Shown here: positions 7,450-15,517 of the stretch, piece by piece
Layout of the letters: the number at the start of each line of letters is the position of its first letter
Numbering within the stretch: the stretch's first letter is position 1
Assembly: GCA_041547565.1 (NCBI GenBank)
Contig: JBFEUI010000017.1
Span: forward strand, 1-36,219
DNA: 36,219 nt
Direction of reading: 5' to 3'
Origin: JBFEUI01 sp041547565
Lineage (GTDB): Bacteria; Pseudomonadota; Gammaproteobacteria; Thiohalomonadales; Thiohalomonadaceae
Program-made: the position numbers and the translations under genes
Notes under the pieces: generated by a model
What the model was told of the DNA's origin: nothing
Seen by the model: the letters and a program-made list of their open reading frames with translations, nothing else
Database searches by the model: none

Positions 7450-8196
7450 ATGCGGCTTCTGCCCCTTCTACTCATCCTTCTCATGGTGACAGGCTGCGCC
7501 AGCGTAAATGGAGCGGCAGACAAGCGCGATCCGTTCGAAGGCTTCAACCGTTCGGTCTACCAGTTCAACGACGACTTCGACCGGGCGATACTGAAACCCG
7601 CCGCCGAGGGCTACCAGAAGATCATGCCCCGCTTCGCCAATGACGGCGTCAGCAATTTTTTCAGTAACCTGGACGATTTCTACGTATTGCTGAACGACCT
7701 GCTCCAGTTCAAGTTCAAGCAGGCCAACTCCGACCTGCAGCGTGTAGTATGGAACAGCACTGCCGGCCTGCTGGGATTGATTGATGTGGCGACACGCATG
7801 GACCTGCCCAAGCACAACGAGGACTTCGGCCAGACCCTGGGCTACTGGGGCGTGGGCCCCGGCCCCTACCTGGTGCTCCCCTTCCTCGGCCCGAGCACGG
7901 TGCGCGATGGCAGCGGCATGGCGGCAAACTGGTATCTGAAGACCCATCCGCTCTATCACGTCGAGCACGAGCCCACCCTCTGGTCTGCCACCGCGCTGCG
8001 CGTTATCGACACCCGTGCCGGCCTGCTGCGCGCCAGCAAGGTGATGGAGACGGCGGCACTGGATGAGTACGTGTTCCTGCGCGATGCCTACCTGCAGCAG
8101 CGCGAGCACCTGGTGTATGACGGCAACCCACCCAACGCCGATTTTGAAATGTTTGATGATGAATTGCTTGAGCCGGATGAACCGCCTCCGCAGTGA
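7450..8196 (+). CDS. mlaA: Outer-membrane lipoprotein MlaA (VacJ)
   Basis: The outer-membrane component that removes mislocalised phospholipids from the outer leaflet and hands them to the Mla pathway. I chose the ATG at 7450 (248 aa) because it gives a compact lipoprotein signal, MRLLPLLLILLMVTGC, with lipobox VTGC. A GTG at 7438 would add only four residues. The mature part has the family hallmarks: DPFEGFNRSVYQFND near the N-terminus, FFSNLDDFYVLLNDLLQ, DFGQTLGYWGVGPGPYLVLP and LGPSTVRDGSG. The length is normal for the family. It is unlinked to mlaFEDB here (opposite strand, about 1.3 kb away), so both halves of Mla are in the window except MlaC. Confidence 0.96.
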   Translation: MRLLPLLLILLMVTGCASVNGAADKRDPFEGFNRSVYQFNDDFDRAILKPAAEGYQKIMPRFANDGVSNFFSNLDDFYVLLNDLLQFKFKQANSDLQRVVWNSTAGLLGLIDVATRMDLPKHNEDFGQTLGYWGVGPGPYLVLPFLGPSTVRDGSGMAANWYLKTHPLYHVEHEPTLWSATALRVIDTRAGLLRASKVMETAALDEYVFLRDAYLQQREHLVYDGNPPNADFEMFDDELLEPDEPPPQ

Positions 8197-8265
8197 TCAT
8201 GCCCCCTTGCAATCGTAGCCGGCAGTCGATTTAATGGCCGCCTTTTACCCGAGTAGGTCCTCGAT

Positions 8266-9258
8266 ATGCTGTTAGCCCTGTCAACCCTGGCGATTATCGT
8301 CGGTTTCATCCTGCTGGTGTGGGGTGCCGACCGTTTCGTCATCGGTGCATCGGCCACGGCACGTAATCTGGGGGTCTCCCCGCTGGTCATCGGTCTGACC
8401 ATCGTCGGTTTCGGCACCTCGGCCCCCGAGATGCTGGTCGCGGCCATGGCCGCCTGGAACGGCACCCCCGATATGGGTGTCGGCAACGCATTGGGCTCCA
8501 ATATCACCAACATCGGTCTGGTGCTCGGCGCCACCGCCCTGGTCGCCCCGCTCACGGTCCGCTCCGAGACGCTACGCAGGGAATTCCCCGTTATGTTCGC
8601 GGTCATGCTCATTACGCTGGTACTGCTAATGGACGGCACACTCGGGCGCCTCGACGGCCTGCTGTTGCTGGGCGGCATGTTTGTCATGATCTACTGGGTG
8701 GCGGAACTGGGCATGCGCCAACGCAACAACCGTGAGCAGCCCGCCAGCGACCCGATGGCCGATGAATATGCCGAAGAGATCCCCAGCCACATGCCGATGG
8801 GCAAGGCGCTGTTCTGGATAGCGATAGGGATGGTCATATTGCTGGGCAGCTCGCGCCTGCTGGTGTGGGGGGCGGTGAATATCGCACAGTGGTTCGGCAT
8901 CAGCGAGCTGATCATCGGCCTGACCATCGTCGCCATCGGCACCAGCCTGCCGGAACTGGCCGCCTCGGTGATGAGTGCGCTGAAGAATGAGCACGATATC
9001 GCCCTTGGCAATATTCTGGGATCGAATATGTTCAATCTGCTTGGTGTGCTGGGCATGCCGGGGCTGATCCACCCGGCCGTCCTGCCCGAGGGGGTGCTGG
9101 AGCGGGACTACCCGATCATGATCGGCCTGTCCGTCGCCCTGTTCGCCATGGCCTACGGCTTCAGGGGACCCGGACGCCTGGTGAGGCCGGAGGGTTTACT
9201 GTTGTTGCTGGCCTATTTCGGCTATCTCGGTTTACTCTATTACCAGACCCTGCGCTAG
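8266..9258 (+). CDS. yrbG: CaCA-family calcium/sodium antiporter (YrbG-like)
   Basis: A 330-residue inner-membrane cation/Ca2+ antiporter with two homologous halves of about five helices each. Each half carries the alpha-repeat signature: GFGTSAPEMLVAAMAAW followed by NALGSNITNIGLVLG in the first, and AIGTSLPELAASVMSAL with NILGSNMFNLLGVLG in the second. The acidic Glu of each GTSxPE motif is the expected ion ligand. A hydrophilic loop around residues 150-180 separates the halves. In many gammaproteobacteria yrbG precedes kdsD, as here, with one small gene inserted. Transport specificity (Ca2+/Na+) is inferred from the family. Confidence 0.93.
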   Translation: MLLALSTLAIIVGFILLVWGADRFVIGASATARNLGVSPLVIGLTIVGFGTSAPEMLVAAMAAWNGTPDMGVGNALGSNITNIGLVLGATALVAPLTVRSETLRREFPVMFAVMLITLVLLMDGTLGRLDGLLLLGGMFVMIYWVAELGMRQRNNREQPASDPMADEYAEEIPSHMPMGKALFWIAIGMVILLGSSRLLVWGAVNIAQWFGISELIIGLTIVAIGTSLPELAASVMSALKNEHDIALGNILGSNMFNLLGVLGMPGLIHPAVLPEGVLERDYPIMIGLSVALFAMAYGFRGPGRLVRPEGLLLLLAYFGYLGLLYYQTLR

Positions 9259-9267
9259 GAGAACACA

Positions 9268-9468
9268 ATGGCCACAGAAACCATTCAGGTGCAAAACGTC
9301 AAATGCGGCGGTTGCGCCAGCACCATACAGGACGGCTTGTCCCCCCTCGCCGGCGTGGACAGTGTCGAGGTCGATATCGAGTCGGGCACGGTCACCGTCA
9401 CCGGCGAGGGGCTCTCCCGCGAACAGCTCAGCGCCAAACTGGCAGAACTGGGCTACCCTGCAGCGTGA
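9268..9468 (+). CDS. Small heavy-metal-associated (HMA) domain protein
   Basis: A complete 66-residue ferredoxin-like HMA domain of the CopZ/Atx1 type, a soluble cytoplasmic metal-binding protein, probably for Cu(I) or a similar soft metal. The metal loop reads NVKCGGCAST (Cys13 and Cys16, CxxC). The usual Met before the first Cys of the MxCxxC motif is replaced by Val-Lys. GVDSVEVDIESGTVTV and LSAKLAELGYPA complete the fold. AGGAG at 9257-9261 provides a good ribosome binding site. It lies 9 nt after yrbG and 13 nt before kdsD, so it is probably cotranscribed. No copper ATPase or CueR-type regulator is nearby, and the physiological partner is unknown. Confidence 0.9.
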   Translation: MATETIQVQNVKCGGCASTIQDGLSPLAGVDSVEVDIESGTVTVTGEGLSREQLSAKLAELGYPAA

Positions 9469-9481
9469 TGCTCAGCCGCAC

Positions 9482-10468
9482 ATGAGCCGCATCCCCGACG
9501 ACCATCAACTCTGCCGGCTGGGACAGGCCGTCATCGAAACCGAGGCCAGCGCGGTGACGGCGCTGGCCGGGCGCATCGATGAGAATTTTGCCCGGGCCTG
9601 CCGCTACATGCTCGCCTGTCAGGGACGCGTGGTGGTCACCGGCATGGGCAAGTCGGGCCACATCGGCGACAAGATTGCCGCCACCCTCGCCTCCACCGGC
9701 ACCCCGGCCTTTTTCGTCCATCCGGGAGAGGCCAGCCACGGCGATCTGGGCATGATCACCGATAAGGACGTGGTGCTGGCCCTCTCCAACTCCGGTGAAA
9801 CCGAGGAGATCCTCACCATTCTGCCGATCATCAAGCGCCTGGCCGTGCCGTTGATCACCCTGACGGGCAATCCCGCCTCGCGCATGGCACGTGCCGCCAG
9901 CGTCAACCTCGATGTCAGCGTCGCGCAGGAGGCCTGTCCGCTGGGACTGGCCCCCACCGCCAGTACTACCGCCGCCCTGGCCATGGGCGATGCCCTGGCC
10001 GTGGCGCTGCTCAAGTCGCGCGGTTTTACCGAGGAGGACTTCGCCCGCTCCCACCCGGCCGGCAGCCTGGGGCGCCGCCTGTTGCTGCGCATCGAGGACA
10101 TCATGCATACAGCTGACGCCATCCCGGCGGTCGCCCCCGAAACCTCCCTGAGCGAGACCCTAAAGGAGATGAGCGGCAAGGGGCTGGGGATGACTGTCAT
10201 TGTCGATACGCAACGACACATTCTGGGCGTATTTACCGACGGTGACCTGCGCCGTCTGCTCGACCATGGCGAAGTTGCATTCCAGCAGCTTACCGCCGAG
10301 CAGGTCATGTCCCGCGGCTGCACCACCGTGACCGCCGACCTGCTCGCCGCCGAGGCACTGCAACTGATGGACAGCAAGCGCATCAACGCCCTGCCGGTGG
10401 TGGACGGCGAGAACCGCCTCTGTGGCGTGCTGAACATGCACGACCTGCTCAGGGCCGGTGTGGTTTGA
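9482..10468 (+). CDS. kdsD: Arabinose-5-phosphate isomerase KdsD
   Basis: Converts D-ribulose-5-phosphate to D-arabinose-5-phosphate, the first step of Kdo synthesis for LPS. From the ATG at 9482 the protein is 328 residues, matching E. coli KdsD; the open frame extends 40 codons upstream, but that part overlaps the HMA gene. The SIS domain shows VVTGMGKSGHIGDKIAATLA and ALSNSGETEEI, with the family-typical SHPAGSLGRRLL before the CBS pair. Two CBS domains follow (about 205-265 and 275-328; IEDIMHT and AEQVMSRGCTTV). It heads the kdsD-kdsC-lptCAB order, although a repeat-rich 249-nt gap separates it from kdsC. Confidence 0.96.
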   Translation: MSRIPDDHQLCRLGQAVIETEASAVTALAGRIDENFARACRYMLACQGRVVVTGMGKSGHIGDKIAATLASTGTPAFFVHPGEASHGDLGMITDKDVVLALSNSGETEEILTILPIIKRLAVPLITLTGNPASRMARAASVNLDVSVAQEACPLGLAPTASTTAALAMGDALAVALLKSRGFTEEDFARSHPAGSLGRRLLLRIEDIMHTADAIPAVAPETSLSETLKEMSGKGLGMTVIVDTQRHILGVFTDGDLRRLLDHGEVAFQQLTAEQVMSRGCTTVTADLLAAEALQLMDSKRINALPVVDGENRLCGVLNMHDLLRAGVV

Positions 10469-10470
10469 GA

Positions 10471-10512
10471 GGGTGAAGGGTGAAGGGTGAAGGGTGAAGG
10501 GTGAAGGGTGAA
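10471..10512 (+). repeat. Perfect 7-bp tandem array, GGGTGAA x 6
   Basis: Six exact copies of GGGTGAA begin 2 nt after the kdsD stop. Because 7 is not a multiple of 3, the TGA in each unit puts stop codons in all three plus-strand frames. Inverted partners of similar units follow at 10550-10563 (CCTCACT, CTTCACT) and 10641-10668. This is the most regular array in the window. Confidence 0.9.
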
Positions 10513-10578
10513 CACGATTGTTACCCGTAAAGGTATACTGTCAACCTCGCCTCACTCTTCACTTTTTAAGCAAGATGC

Positions 10579-10635
10579 ATAGGGCGGGCCGTGCCCGCCA
10601 TCCTGATTCTACCAAGGTGCCCAGGGGCGCCCTAT
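10579..10635. repeat. Nested palindrome in the kdsD-kdsC gap
   Basis: An outer perfect 8-bp pair (10579-10586 and 10628-10635, ATAGGGCG and CGCCCTAT) encloses a perfect 7-bp GC hairpin (10583-10589 with 10593-10599, 3-nt loop). The two share bases 10583-10586, so they are alternative folds. The form is typical of small interspersed palindromic elements; I cannot test its copy number from one window. Confidence 0.6.
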
Positions 10636-10640
10636 ATTCG

Positions 10641-10668
10641 TTTCACCTTTAACGTTTTACGTTACACG
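10641..10668. repeat. Second inverted heptamer array before kdsC
   Basis: Four 7-bp units in register: TTTCACC, TTTAACG, TTTTACG, TTACACG. On the minus strand they read GGTGAAA-type, like the GGGTGAA array in inverted orientation. The 8-mer ACACGATT occurs both just after the first array (10512-10519) and at the end of this one (10664-10671), with TACCCG close behind each, suggesting duplication of an element end. The remainder of the gap to kdsC shows no clear promoter. Confidence 0.5.
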
Positions 10669-10717
10669 ATTTACCCGGTACGCTAGCAGCACCGAATCCA
10701 ACATACTGATAAAGCGC

Positions 10718-11242
10718 ATGCAGGACATTCTGGAAAAAGCGGGAAAAATCAAACTGGCCATCTTCGATGTCGATGGTGTGCTCACCGATGGCAGTCTGTT
10801 CTACGGCGATGACGGTCAGGAGTACAAGGCTTTCAATTCCCGCGACGGCCACGGCATGAAGATGCTGCAGCAGACAGGCGTCAAGATCGGCATCATCACC
10901 GGACGCAGTTCCGAGGTAGTGCGCATCCGCATGGAGAGCCTGGGCATCCAGCACGTCTACCAGGGCCAGCTGGACAAGCTGCCCGCCTTCCATGAACTGA
11001 TGGAAAAAGAGGGCTTCACAGAAGAACAGGTCGCCTATGTCGGTGACGATGTGGTCGATCTTCCCATCATGACCCGGGTAGGTCTGGCCATCGCGGTGCA
11101 GGATGCCCACCCCCTGGTCAAACAGCATGCCCACTGGACAACCCCCAGCAGGGGCGGGCGTGCCGCCGCCCGTGATGTCTGCGAACTGATCATGCAGGCC
11201 CAGGGCACGCTGGAAGCACAGTTCAACAAATACCTCGGCTAA
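10718..11242 (+). CDS. kdsC: Kdo-8-phosphate phosphatase KdsC
   Basis: A HAD-superfamily phosphatase that releases phosphate from Kdo-8-phosphate, giving Kdo for the LPS inner core. The 174 residues fit the capless C0 HAD subclass. Motif I is FDVDGVLTDG (Asp17 nucleophile, Asp19 acid/base), motif II IITGRSS, motif III the Lys in QLDKLPAF, and motif IV YVGDDVVDLPIM. A C-terminal GGRAAARDVCELIM tail is typical of KdsC, which forms tetramers. The gene is followed by lptC after 28 nt. I see no strong Shine-Dalgarno site, but the start matches family N-termini. Confidence 0.96.
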   Translation: MQDILEKAGKIKLAIFDVDGVLTDGSLFYGDDGQEYKAFNSRDGHGMKMLQQTGVKIGIITGRSSEVVRIRMESLGIQHVYQGQLDKLPAFHELMEKEGFTEEQVAYVGDDVVDLPIMTRVGLAIAVQDAHPLVKQHAHWTTPSRGGRAAARDVCELIMQAQGTLEAQFNKYLG

Positions 11243-11270
11243 TCGACATGCCCCCCGTGGTGCCTACATC

Positions 11271-11828
11271 ATGAAACGCCACACCCTGCTGGGTATTCTC
11301 CTCATCATCACCGTTGCCTTTCTGGGGACCTGGCTTGGCCAGGACAGCAGGCGCCGCATCAAGCAACACGAGCTGAGTCAGAGCGGTCCCGACTACTTTA
11401 TGTCCGGTCTTACCGCCATTAGCATGGATACAACCGGCCGACCGCGCTACACATTGAATGCAGACAGGCTGGTTCACCTGCCGGACGAACAGGCCACCGC
11501 CCTGTCCAACCCGAGACTGGTGATTCACGACGCCAAGCAGGACGACTGGCATGTTTCGGCTATTCAGGGCAAGGTTGAGCAGGAGGGTGAGCGGGTCAGC
11601 CTGCAGGGGGATGTCAGGGTGCGCCAGGAACACAGCGATCCCGGGCGGGCCTTGAACCTGGCCACACAGAGCATGGTTATCTACCCCCGGCGCGGCCAGG
11701 CAGAGACCGCCGATGCGGTGCACATCACCCGCGCCGATAGCCGTATTGACGCTGTGGGCATGTCGGCCGATATCGACAACAGGCAGCTGAGCCTGCACTC
11801 ACAGGTACGGGGCTACTATGAGCGATAA
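11271..11828 (+). CDS. lptC: LPS export protein LptC
   Basis: The bitopic inner-membrane protein that receives LPS from LptB2FG and passes it to LptA. It has 185 residues. A single N-terminal transmembrane helix (about residues 5-22, TLLGILLIITVAFLGTWL) precedes a periplasmic beta-jellyroll recognised by DYFMSGLTAISMDTTGRPRY, then SNPRLVIHDA and repeated short strands with Gly/Asp turns. LptC proteins diverge strongly, so the call rests on topology, the YFxxG-type opening and its place between kdsC and lptA. The 3' end overlaps lptA by 11 nt. Confidence 0.94.
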   Translation: MKRHTLLGILLIITVAFLGTWLGQDSRRRIKQHELSQSGPDYFMSGLTAISMDTTGRPRYTLNADRLVHLPDEQATALSNPRLVIHDAKQDDWHVSAIQGKVEQEGERVSLQGDVRVRQEHSDPGRALNLATQSMVIYPRRGQAETADAVHITRADSRIDAVGMSADIDNRQLSLHSQVRGYYER

Positions 11829-12357
11829 ACACCCTCACATCTATAATGCACTGCGATCCCTGCGCACGGCGGCATTGTTGCTGGCCACCGGTGCGCTGTT
11901 TCCGGCCCATGCGCTGGAGTCGGACCGCAACCAGCCCATCTACCTGGAGGCCGACAGCGTCTTTATCGACAGCGCCAAAGGTATCAGCACCTATGAGGGT
12001 GCCGTCAGGCTCAGCCAGGGAAGCCTGCTCATCGAGGCCGACTGGGCTGAAATCAAAAAACCGGCCGAGGCGATCACCCAGGTTCACGCCAAAGGCAAGC
12101 CGGTCACCTTCAGACAGCAGAGTGAGATAGCCGGACGCAACATTCGCGGCAATGCGCTGCGCATCAACTACGACCTCGACAGCGGCAATCTCACCCTGAC
12201 GGGCAGCGCCCAGCTGTGGCAGGGTGATGACCAGTTCAAAGGCGAGCACATCGTGTACGATTATCGCAACAAACGGGTCAAGGCCGAGGGCAGCGGTGAG
12301 GCCGGCGACCGGGTGCATGTCATCATCCAGCCCAAAGGGGACAAGAACGCAAAATGA
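11818..12357 (+). CDS. lptA: Periplasmic LPS-bridge protein LptA
   Basis: Forms the periplasmic beta-jellyroll bridge that carries LPS from LptC to LptD/E. Of 179 residues, the first 32 or so form a Sec signal peptide (basic region to about 16, hydrophobic AALLLATGALFP, likely cleavage after AHA). The mature part has QPIYLEADSVFIDSAKG, YEGAVRLSQGSLLIEAD and QFKGEHIVYDYRNKRVKAEG, matching the OstA-like domain. It overlaps lptC (11 nt) and lptB (ATGA), so lptC-lptA-lptB are translationally linked. Confidence 0.95.
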   Translation: MSDKHPHIYNALRSLRTAALLLATGALFPAHALESDRNQPIYLEADSVFIDSAKGISTYEGAVRLSQGSLLIEADWAEIKKPAEAITQVHAKGKPVTFRQQSEIAGRNIRGNALRINYDLDSGNLTLTGSAQLWQGDDQFKGEHIVYDYRNKRVKAEGSGEAGDRVHVIIQPKGDKNAK

Positions 12358-13088
12358 GCAGACTCAGTGCCCGTCACCTGGCCAAACGCTATAAAGCACG
12401 CAAGGTTGTCAAAGACGTCACGGTAGAGCTGGAGAGCGGCGAAATCGTGGGCCTGCTCGGTCCCAATGGCGCCGGCAAGACCACCTGCTTTTACATGATC
12501 GTCGGCCTGATACCGGCCGATGATGGCACCATCACGCTCGATGATACCGATTTGACCCGCATGCCGATGCATACGCGAGCCCGTCACGGCATCGGCTACC
12601 TGCCCCAGGAAGCGTCGGTATTCCGCAAACTGACCGTTGCCGAAAACATCATGGGCATCCTTGAGACCCGGGCCGACATCAAGGTGCGGCGCCAATCGGA
12701 CAAGCAGGATAAGCTCGAGGAACTGCTGCACGAACTCCACATCACCCATATTCGCGACAGCCTGGGCATGAGCCTGTCGGGTGGCGAGCGGCGACGGGTG
12801 GAAATCGCCCGTGCACTGGCCACCGAACCACGCTTTATCCTGCTGGATGAGCCCTTTGCTGGTGTTGACCCCATCTCCGTGCTCGACATCCAGGAGATCA
12901 TCCGTCACCTGAAGGCCAGGGAAATCGGGGTGCTGATTACCGATCACAACGTACGCGAGACGCTCGGTATCTGTGAGCGGGGCTACATCATGGGCGACGG
13001 CCACGTCATCGCCGAGGGGGCGCCCGAGGCCCTGCTGAAGAATGAAAAGGTGCGGGAGGTCTACCTGGGCAAGGAGTTCGAATTATAA
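12354..13088 (+). CDS. lptB: LPS transporter ATPase LptB
   Basis: The ATPase of the LptB2FG complex that extracts LPS from the inner membrane. The 244 residues match E. coli LptB (241). Walker A is GPNGAGKTT (about 36-44), the Q-loop lies in GIGYLPQEASVFRKLT, the signature is LSGGERRRVEIARAL, and Walker B is FILLDEPFAGVDPISV with the H-loop ITDHNVRETL. The extended C-terminus EVYLGKEFEL is characteristic of LptB. lptF and lptG are not in the window; in many gammaproteobacteria they lie elsewhere. The next gene, rpoN, is 91 nt downstream, a conserved order. Confidence 0.97.
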   Translation: MSRLSARHLAKRYKARKVVKDVTVELESGEIVGLLGPNGAGKTTCFYMIVGLIPADDGTITLDDTDLTRMPMHTRARHGIGYLPQEASVFRKLTVAENIMGILETRADIKVRRQSDKQDKLEELLHELHITHIRDSLGMSLSGGERRRVEIARALATEPRFILLDEPFAGVDPISVLDIQEIIRHLKAREIGVLITDHNVRETLGICERGYIMGDGHVIAEGAPEALLKNEKVREVYLGKEFEL

Positions 13089-13179
13089 CCCTAAAATATA
13101 TCTTGCAATATCCCTGCCATCCCAGTTTCAAATAGGTTAAGATGCGCCGAAACTGACCCGATTTTGTTAGCTCGACTCA

Positions 13180-14682
13180 ATGAAGCAGACCCTACAACTC
13201 CGTCTTGGTCAACAACTCACCATGACCCCGCAGCTGCAACAGGCGATCCGCATGTTGCAGTTGTCGACGCTGGAGTTGCAGATGGAGGTACAGCAGGCTC
13301 TCGATTCCAACCTCATGCTGGAACGCGCCGAAGAGGCTGAGGAAGAGGCTGAGGATATCCGCGGCGAGGACGAACAGCCGCCGGAGCAGGCGGCAGAAAC
13401 CGCCCAGAGCGACAGCGCCGAGGAGTTCGACAACGACCCTGCGGGCATCGACAGCAATGACGCGATGAACGGCGAGATACCGGACGAACTGGCCGTGGAC
13501 AGTGCCTGGGAGGATATCTACGATGCGCCCATGCCCGCTGCCCCGGCACCCGCTAGCGATGATCGCGAGTACGACTTCGGCGATACCGGCAGTGAAAGCC
13601 TGCGCGAACACCTGCTGTGGCAGATGCAGCTCGCCCACCTGTCCGAGACCGACAGGACCATCGCCGAGGCCCTCATCGATGCGGTCAACGACGACGGCTT
13701 GCTGGGAATGCCATTGGCTGAGATCCACGAAGGGCTGCAAAAGCAGGACCCGGAGATTGAGGCGGACGAGGTCGAGGCGGTACTGCATACCATACAGAAC
13801 TTCGAGCCGGCCGGCGTGGCGGCACGCGACTTGCGCGAAAGCCTGCTGATACAGCTGCACAGCCTGGACAGTGACACACCCTGGCTGGACGAGGCGGCAG
13901 CACTGCTGCAAAACCACTTTGAACTACTCGCCGGACGGGACTATGCTCAGATCAGAAGGCGAATGAAAATAACCGAAGACGATCTAATCCAGGTGATCCG
14001 GCTCATCCAATCATTAAACCCACGGCCCGGCGGTCAGATCAGCAACAGCAAACCCCAGTACATCACCCCGGATGTCATCGTCAAGAAGGTCAAAGGACGC
14101 TGGCGGGTTGAACTCAATCCCGAGGCAATCCCGAGGCTGCGTATCAACAACCATTACGCCAGTCTTATCAAACAGGTGAACAACAGCAGCGATTCGGCGA
14201 CCATGAAGCACCACCTGCAGGAGGCGCGCTGGTTCCTGAAAAGCCTGCAGAGCCGCAACGATACACTGCTGCGCGTGACCACCAGCATCGTCGAACACCA
14301 GTGGGAGTTTCTCGAGCAAGGCGAAATCGCCATGAAGCCGATGGTGCTGCATGACATCGCCGAAGAACTGGAGATGCACGAGTCGACCATCTCCCGCACC
14401 ACCACCCGCAAATACATGCATACACCGCGCGGGATTTTTGAACTGAAATACTTTTTTTCCAGCCATGTTGGAACATCCAGCGGTGGCGAGTGCTCCTCGA
14501 CCGCCATCCGCGCACTGATCAAGAACCTGATCAGTGATGAACAGCCGTCCAAGCCATTAAGTGACAACAAGATCGCTGGGCTGCTATCGGAACAGGGGAT
14601 TAATGTGGCTCGGCGTACCGTAGCCAAATACCGTGAGGCGATGGCGATACCGCCATCCAACGAACGAAAACGATTGGCCTAG
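13180..14682 (+). CDS. rpoN: RNA polymerase sigma-54 factor RpoN
   Basis: The alternative sigma factor that directs RNA polymerase to -24/-12 promoters and needs AAA+ enhancer-binding activators. The 500 residues show the Gln/Leu-rich region I (MKQTLQLRLGQQLTMTPQLQ and onward to about 50), a long acidic region II (about 50-125), the core-binding domain (FEPAGVAARDLRESLL and onward), and the helix-turn-helix ELEMHESTISRTTTRKYM. The RpoN box ARRTVAKYREAMAIP lies near the C-terminus. The 91-nt gap upstream is AT-rich with no promoter I would commit to. Neighbours hpf and ptsN downstream are the classic rpoN-associated genes. Confidence 0.98.
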   Translation: MKQTLQLRLGQQLTMTPQLQQAIRMLQLSTLELQMEVQQALDSNLMLERAEEAEEEAEDIRGEDEQPPEQAAETAQSDSAEEFDNDPAGIDSNDAMNGEIPDELAVDSAWEDIYDAPMPAAPAPASDDREYDFGDTGSESLREHLLWQMQLAHLSETDRTIAEALIDAVNDDGLLGMPLAEIHEGLQKQDPEIEADEVEAVLHTIQNFEPAGVAARDLRESLLIQLHSLDSDTPWLDEAAALLQNHFELLAGRDYAQIRRRMKITEDDLIQVIRLIQSLNPRPGGQISNSKPQYITPDVIVKKVKGRWRVELNPEAIPRLRINNHYASLIKQVNNSSDSATMKHHLQEARWFLKSLQSRNDTLLRVTTSIVEHQWEFLEQGEIAMKPMVLHDIAEELEMHESTISRTTTRKYMHTPRGIFELKYFFSSHVGTSSGGECSSTAIRALIKNLISDEQPSKPLSDNKIAGLLSEQGINVARRTVAKYREAMAIPPSNERKRLA

Positions 14683-14695
14683 AAAGGAGGCTATT

Positions 14696-15019
14696 ATGCA
14701 ACTCAACCTCACCGGTCACCATGTCGAAATCACCCAGCCGCTGCGTGACTACGTCACCGGCAAATTTGAACGCCTGGAGCGTCACTTCGATCATGTAACC
14801 AACGTCCACGTCATTCTCAGCGTTGAAAAACTGCGCCAGAAAGCCGAGGCAACACTGCACGTCACCGGCAACGACCTGTTCGCCAATGCCGAAGACGAGG
14901 ATATGTATGCCGCGATTGACGCACTGGTGGACAAACTCGACCGCCAGGTCAAAAAGCACAAAGAGAAGATGACCGATCATCACCGCAATGACAGCGCCCT
15001 GAAATCCGAGACGCTGTAA
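14696..15019 (+). CDS. hpf: Ribosome hibernation promoting factor HPF
   Basis: A 107-residue short-form HPF/RaiA-family protein. It binds the decoding region of the 30S subunit and helps form inactive 100S ribosomes in stationary phase. It begins MQLNLTGHHVEITQPLRDYV, then FERLERHFDHV and KAEATLHVTGNDLFANAEDED, with the basic helix DKLDRQVKKHKEK, all typical. I chose the ATG at 14696 because a near-perfect AAAGGAGG (14684-14690 core) sits 5 nt upstream, the strongest ribosome binding site in the window; the frame stays open 21 codons upstream inside rpoN. Only 13 nt separate it from rpoN. Confidence 0.96.
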   Translation: MQLNLTGHHVEITQPLRDYVTGKFERLERHFDHVTNVHVILSVEKLRQKAEATLHVTGNDLFANAEDEDMYAAIDALVDKLDRQVKKHKEKMTDHHRNDSALKSETL

Positions 15020-15054
15020 CGGTTGTAAGTCGATTACTTCTTGGTTTAGTTAGC

Positions 15055-15516
15055 ATGCAACTGACAGAACTGCTCACACCGGCTCGCATTAGCTGTAACA
15101 GCCACGCCACCAGCAAAAAGCGCGTGCTGGAACAGCTCAGTGCGTTACTGACTGAAGATCAAACATCGATAGGCAAGAAAGAGGTGTTCGATAGCCTGAT
15201 CTCACGTGAGCGTCTGGGCAGCACCGGACTTGGCCATGGGGTAGCCATACCCCATGGCCGGGTTAAAAACAGCGACAAGACCATCGGTGCATTTATCAAA
15301 CTGGAACAGGGCATCGACTTTGATGCGGCGGACAAGCAGTCGGTGGATCTGCTGTTTGCACTGCTGGTGCCGGAGAACTCCACCAACGAACACCTCGACA
15401 TTCTGGCTAAACTGGCCGAAATGTTCAGTGATGCAGGGCTGATACAGAGGCTGCGCGAGGCGGACGACTCCGCATCACTGCTCAAAGAGATCAGCGACTG
15501 GCAAACCGGGCATTGA
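15055..15516 (+). CDS. ptsN: Nitrogen-regulatory PTS component IIA-Ntr (PtsN)
   Basis: A fructose-type EIIA domain that works as a phosphorylation-dependent regulator rather than in sugar uptake; in other proteobacteria it acts on potassium transport and sensor kinases. The 153 residues carry the phospho-acceptor His67 in LGHGVAIPHGR, with the second active-site His as part of GHG (His61). FALLVPENSTNEHLDILAKLAEMF follows, typical of PtsN. It lies 35 nt after hpf, and its stop is one base from the hprK start. The likely phosphate donor, HPr, is encoded 2.2 kb downstream. Confidence 0.97.
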   Translation: MQLTELLTPARISCNSHATSKKRVLEQLSALLTEDQTSIGKKEVFDSLISRERLGSTGLGHGVAIPHGRVKNSDKTIGAFIKLEQGIDFDAADKQSVDLLFALLVPENSTNEHLDILAKLAEMFSDAGLIQRLREADDSASLLKEISDWQTGH

Positions 15517-15517
15517 G

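Noticed and set aside
9362..9481. Upstream extension of kdsD by 40 codons
   Set aside because: It lies in the HMA gene in another frame and has low-complexity Ser/Arg content; the ATG at 9482 gives the family length.
10471..10512. Tandem repeat considered as a CRISPR array
   Set aside because: Units are 7 bp with no spacers and no cas genes nearby.
13089..13179. Search for sigma-54 (-24/-12) or clear sigma-70 promoter before rpoN
   Set aside because: No GG-N10-GC arrangement with good flanks, and the AT-rich hexamers are not properly spaced, so no promoter is called.
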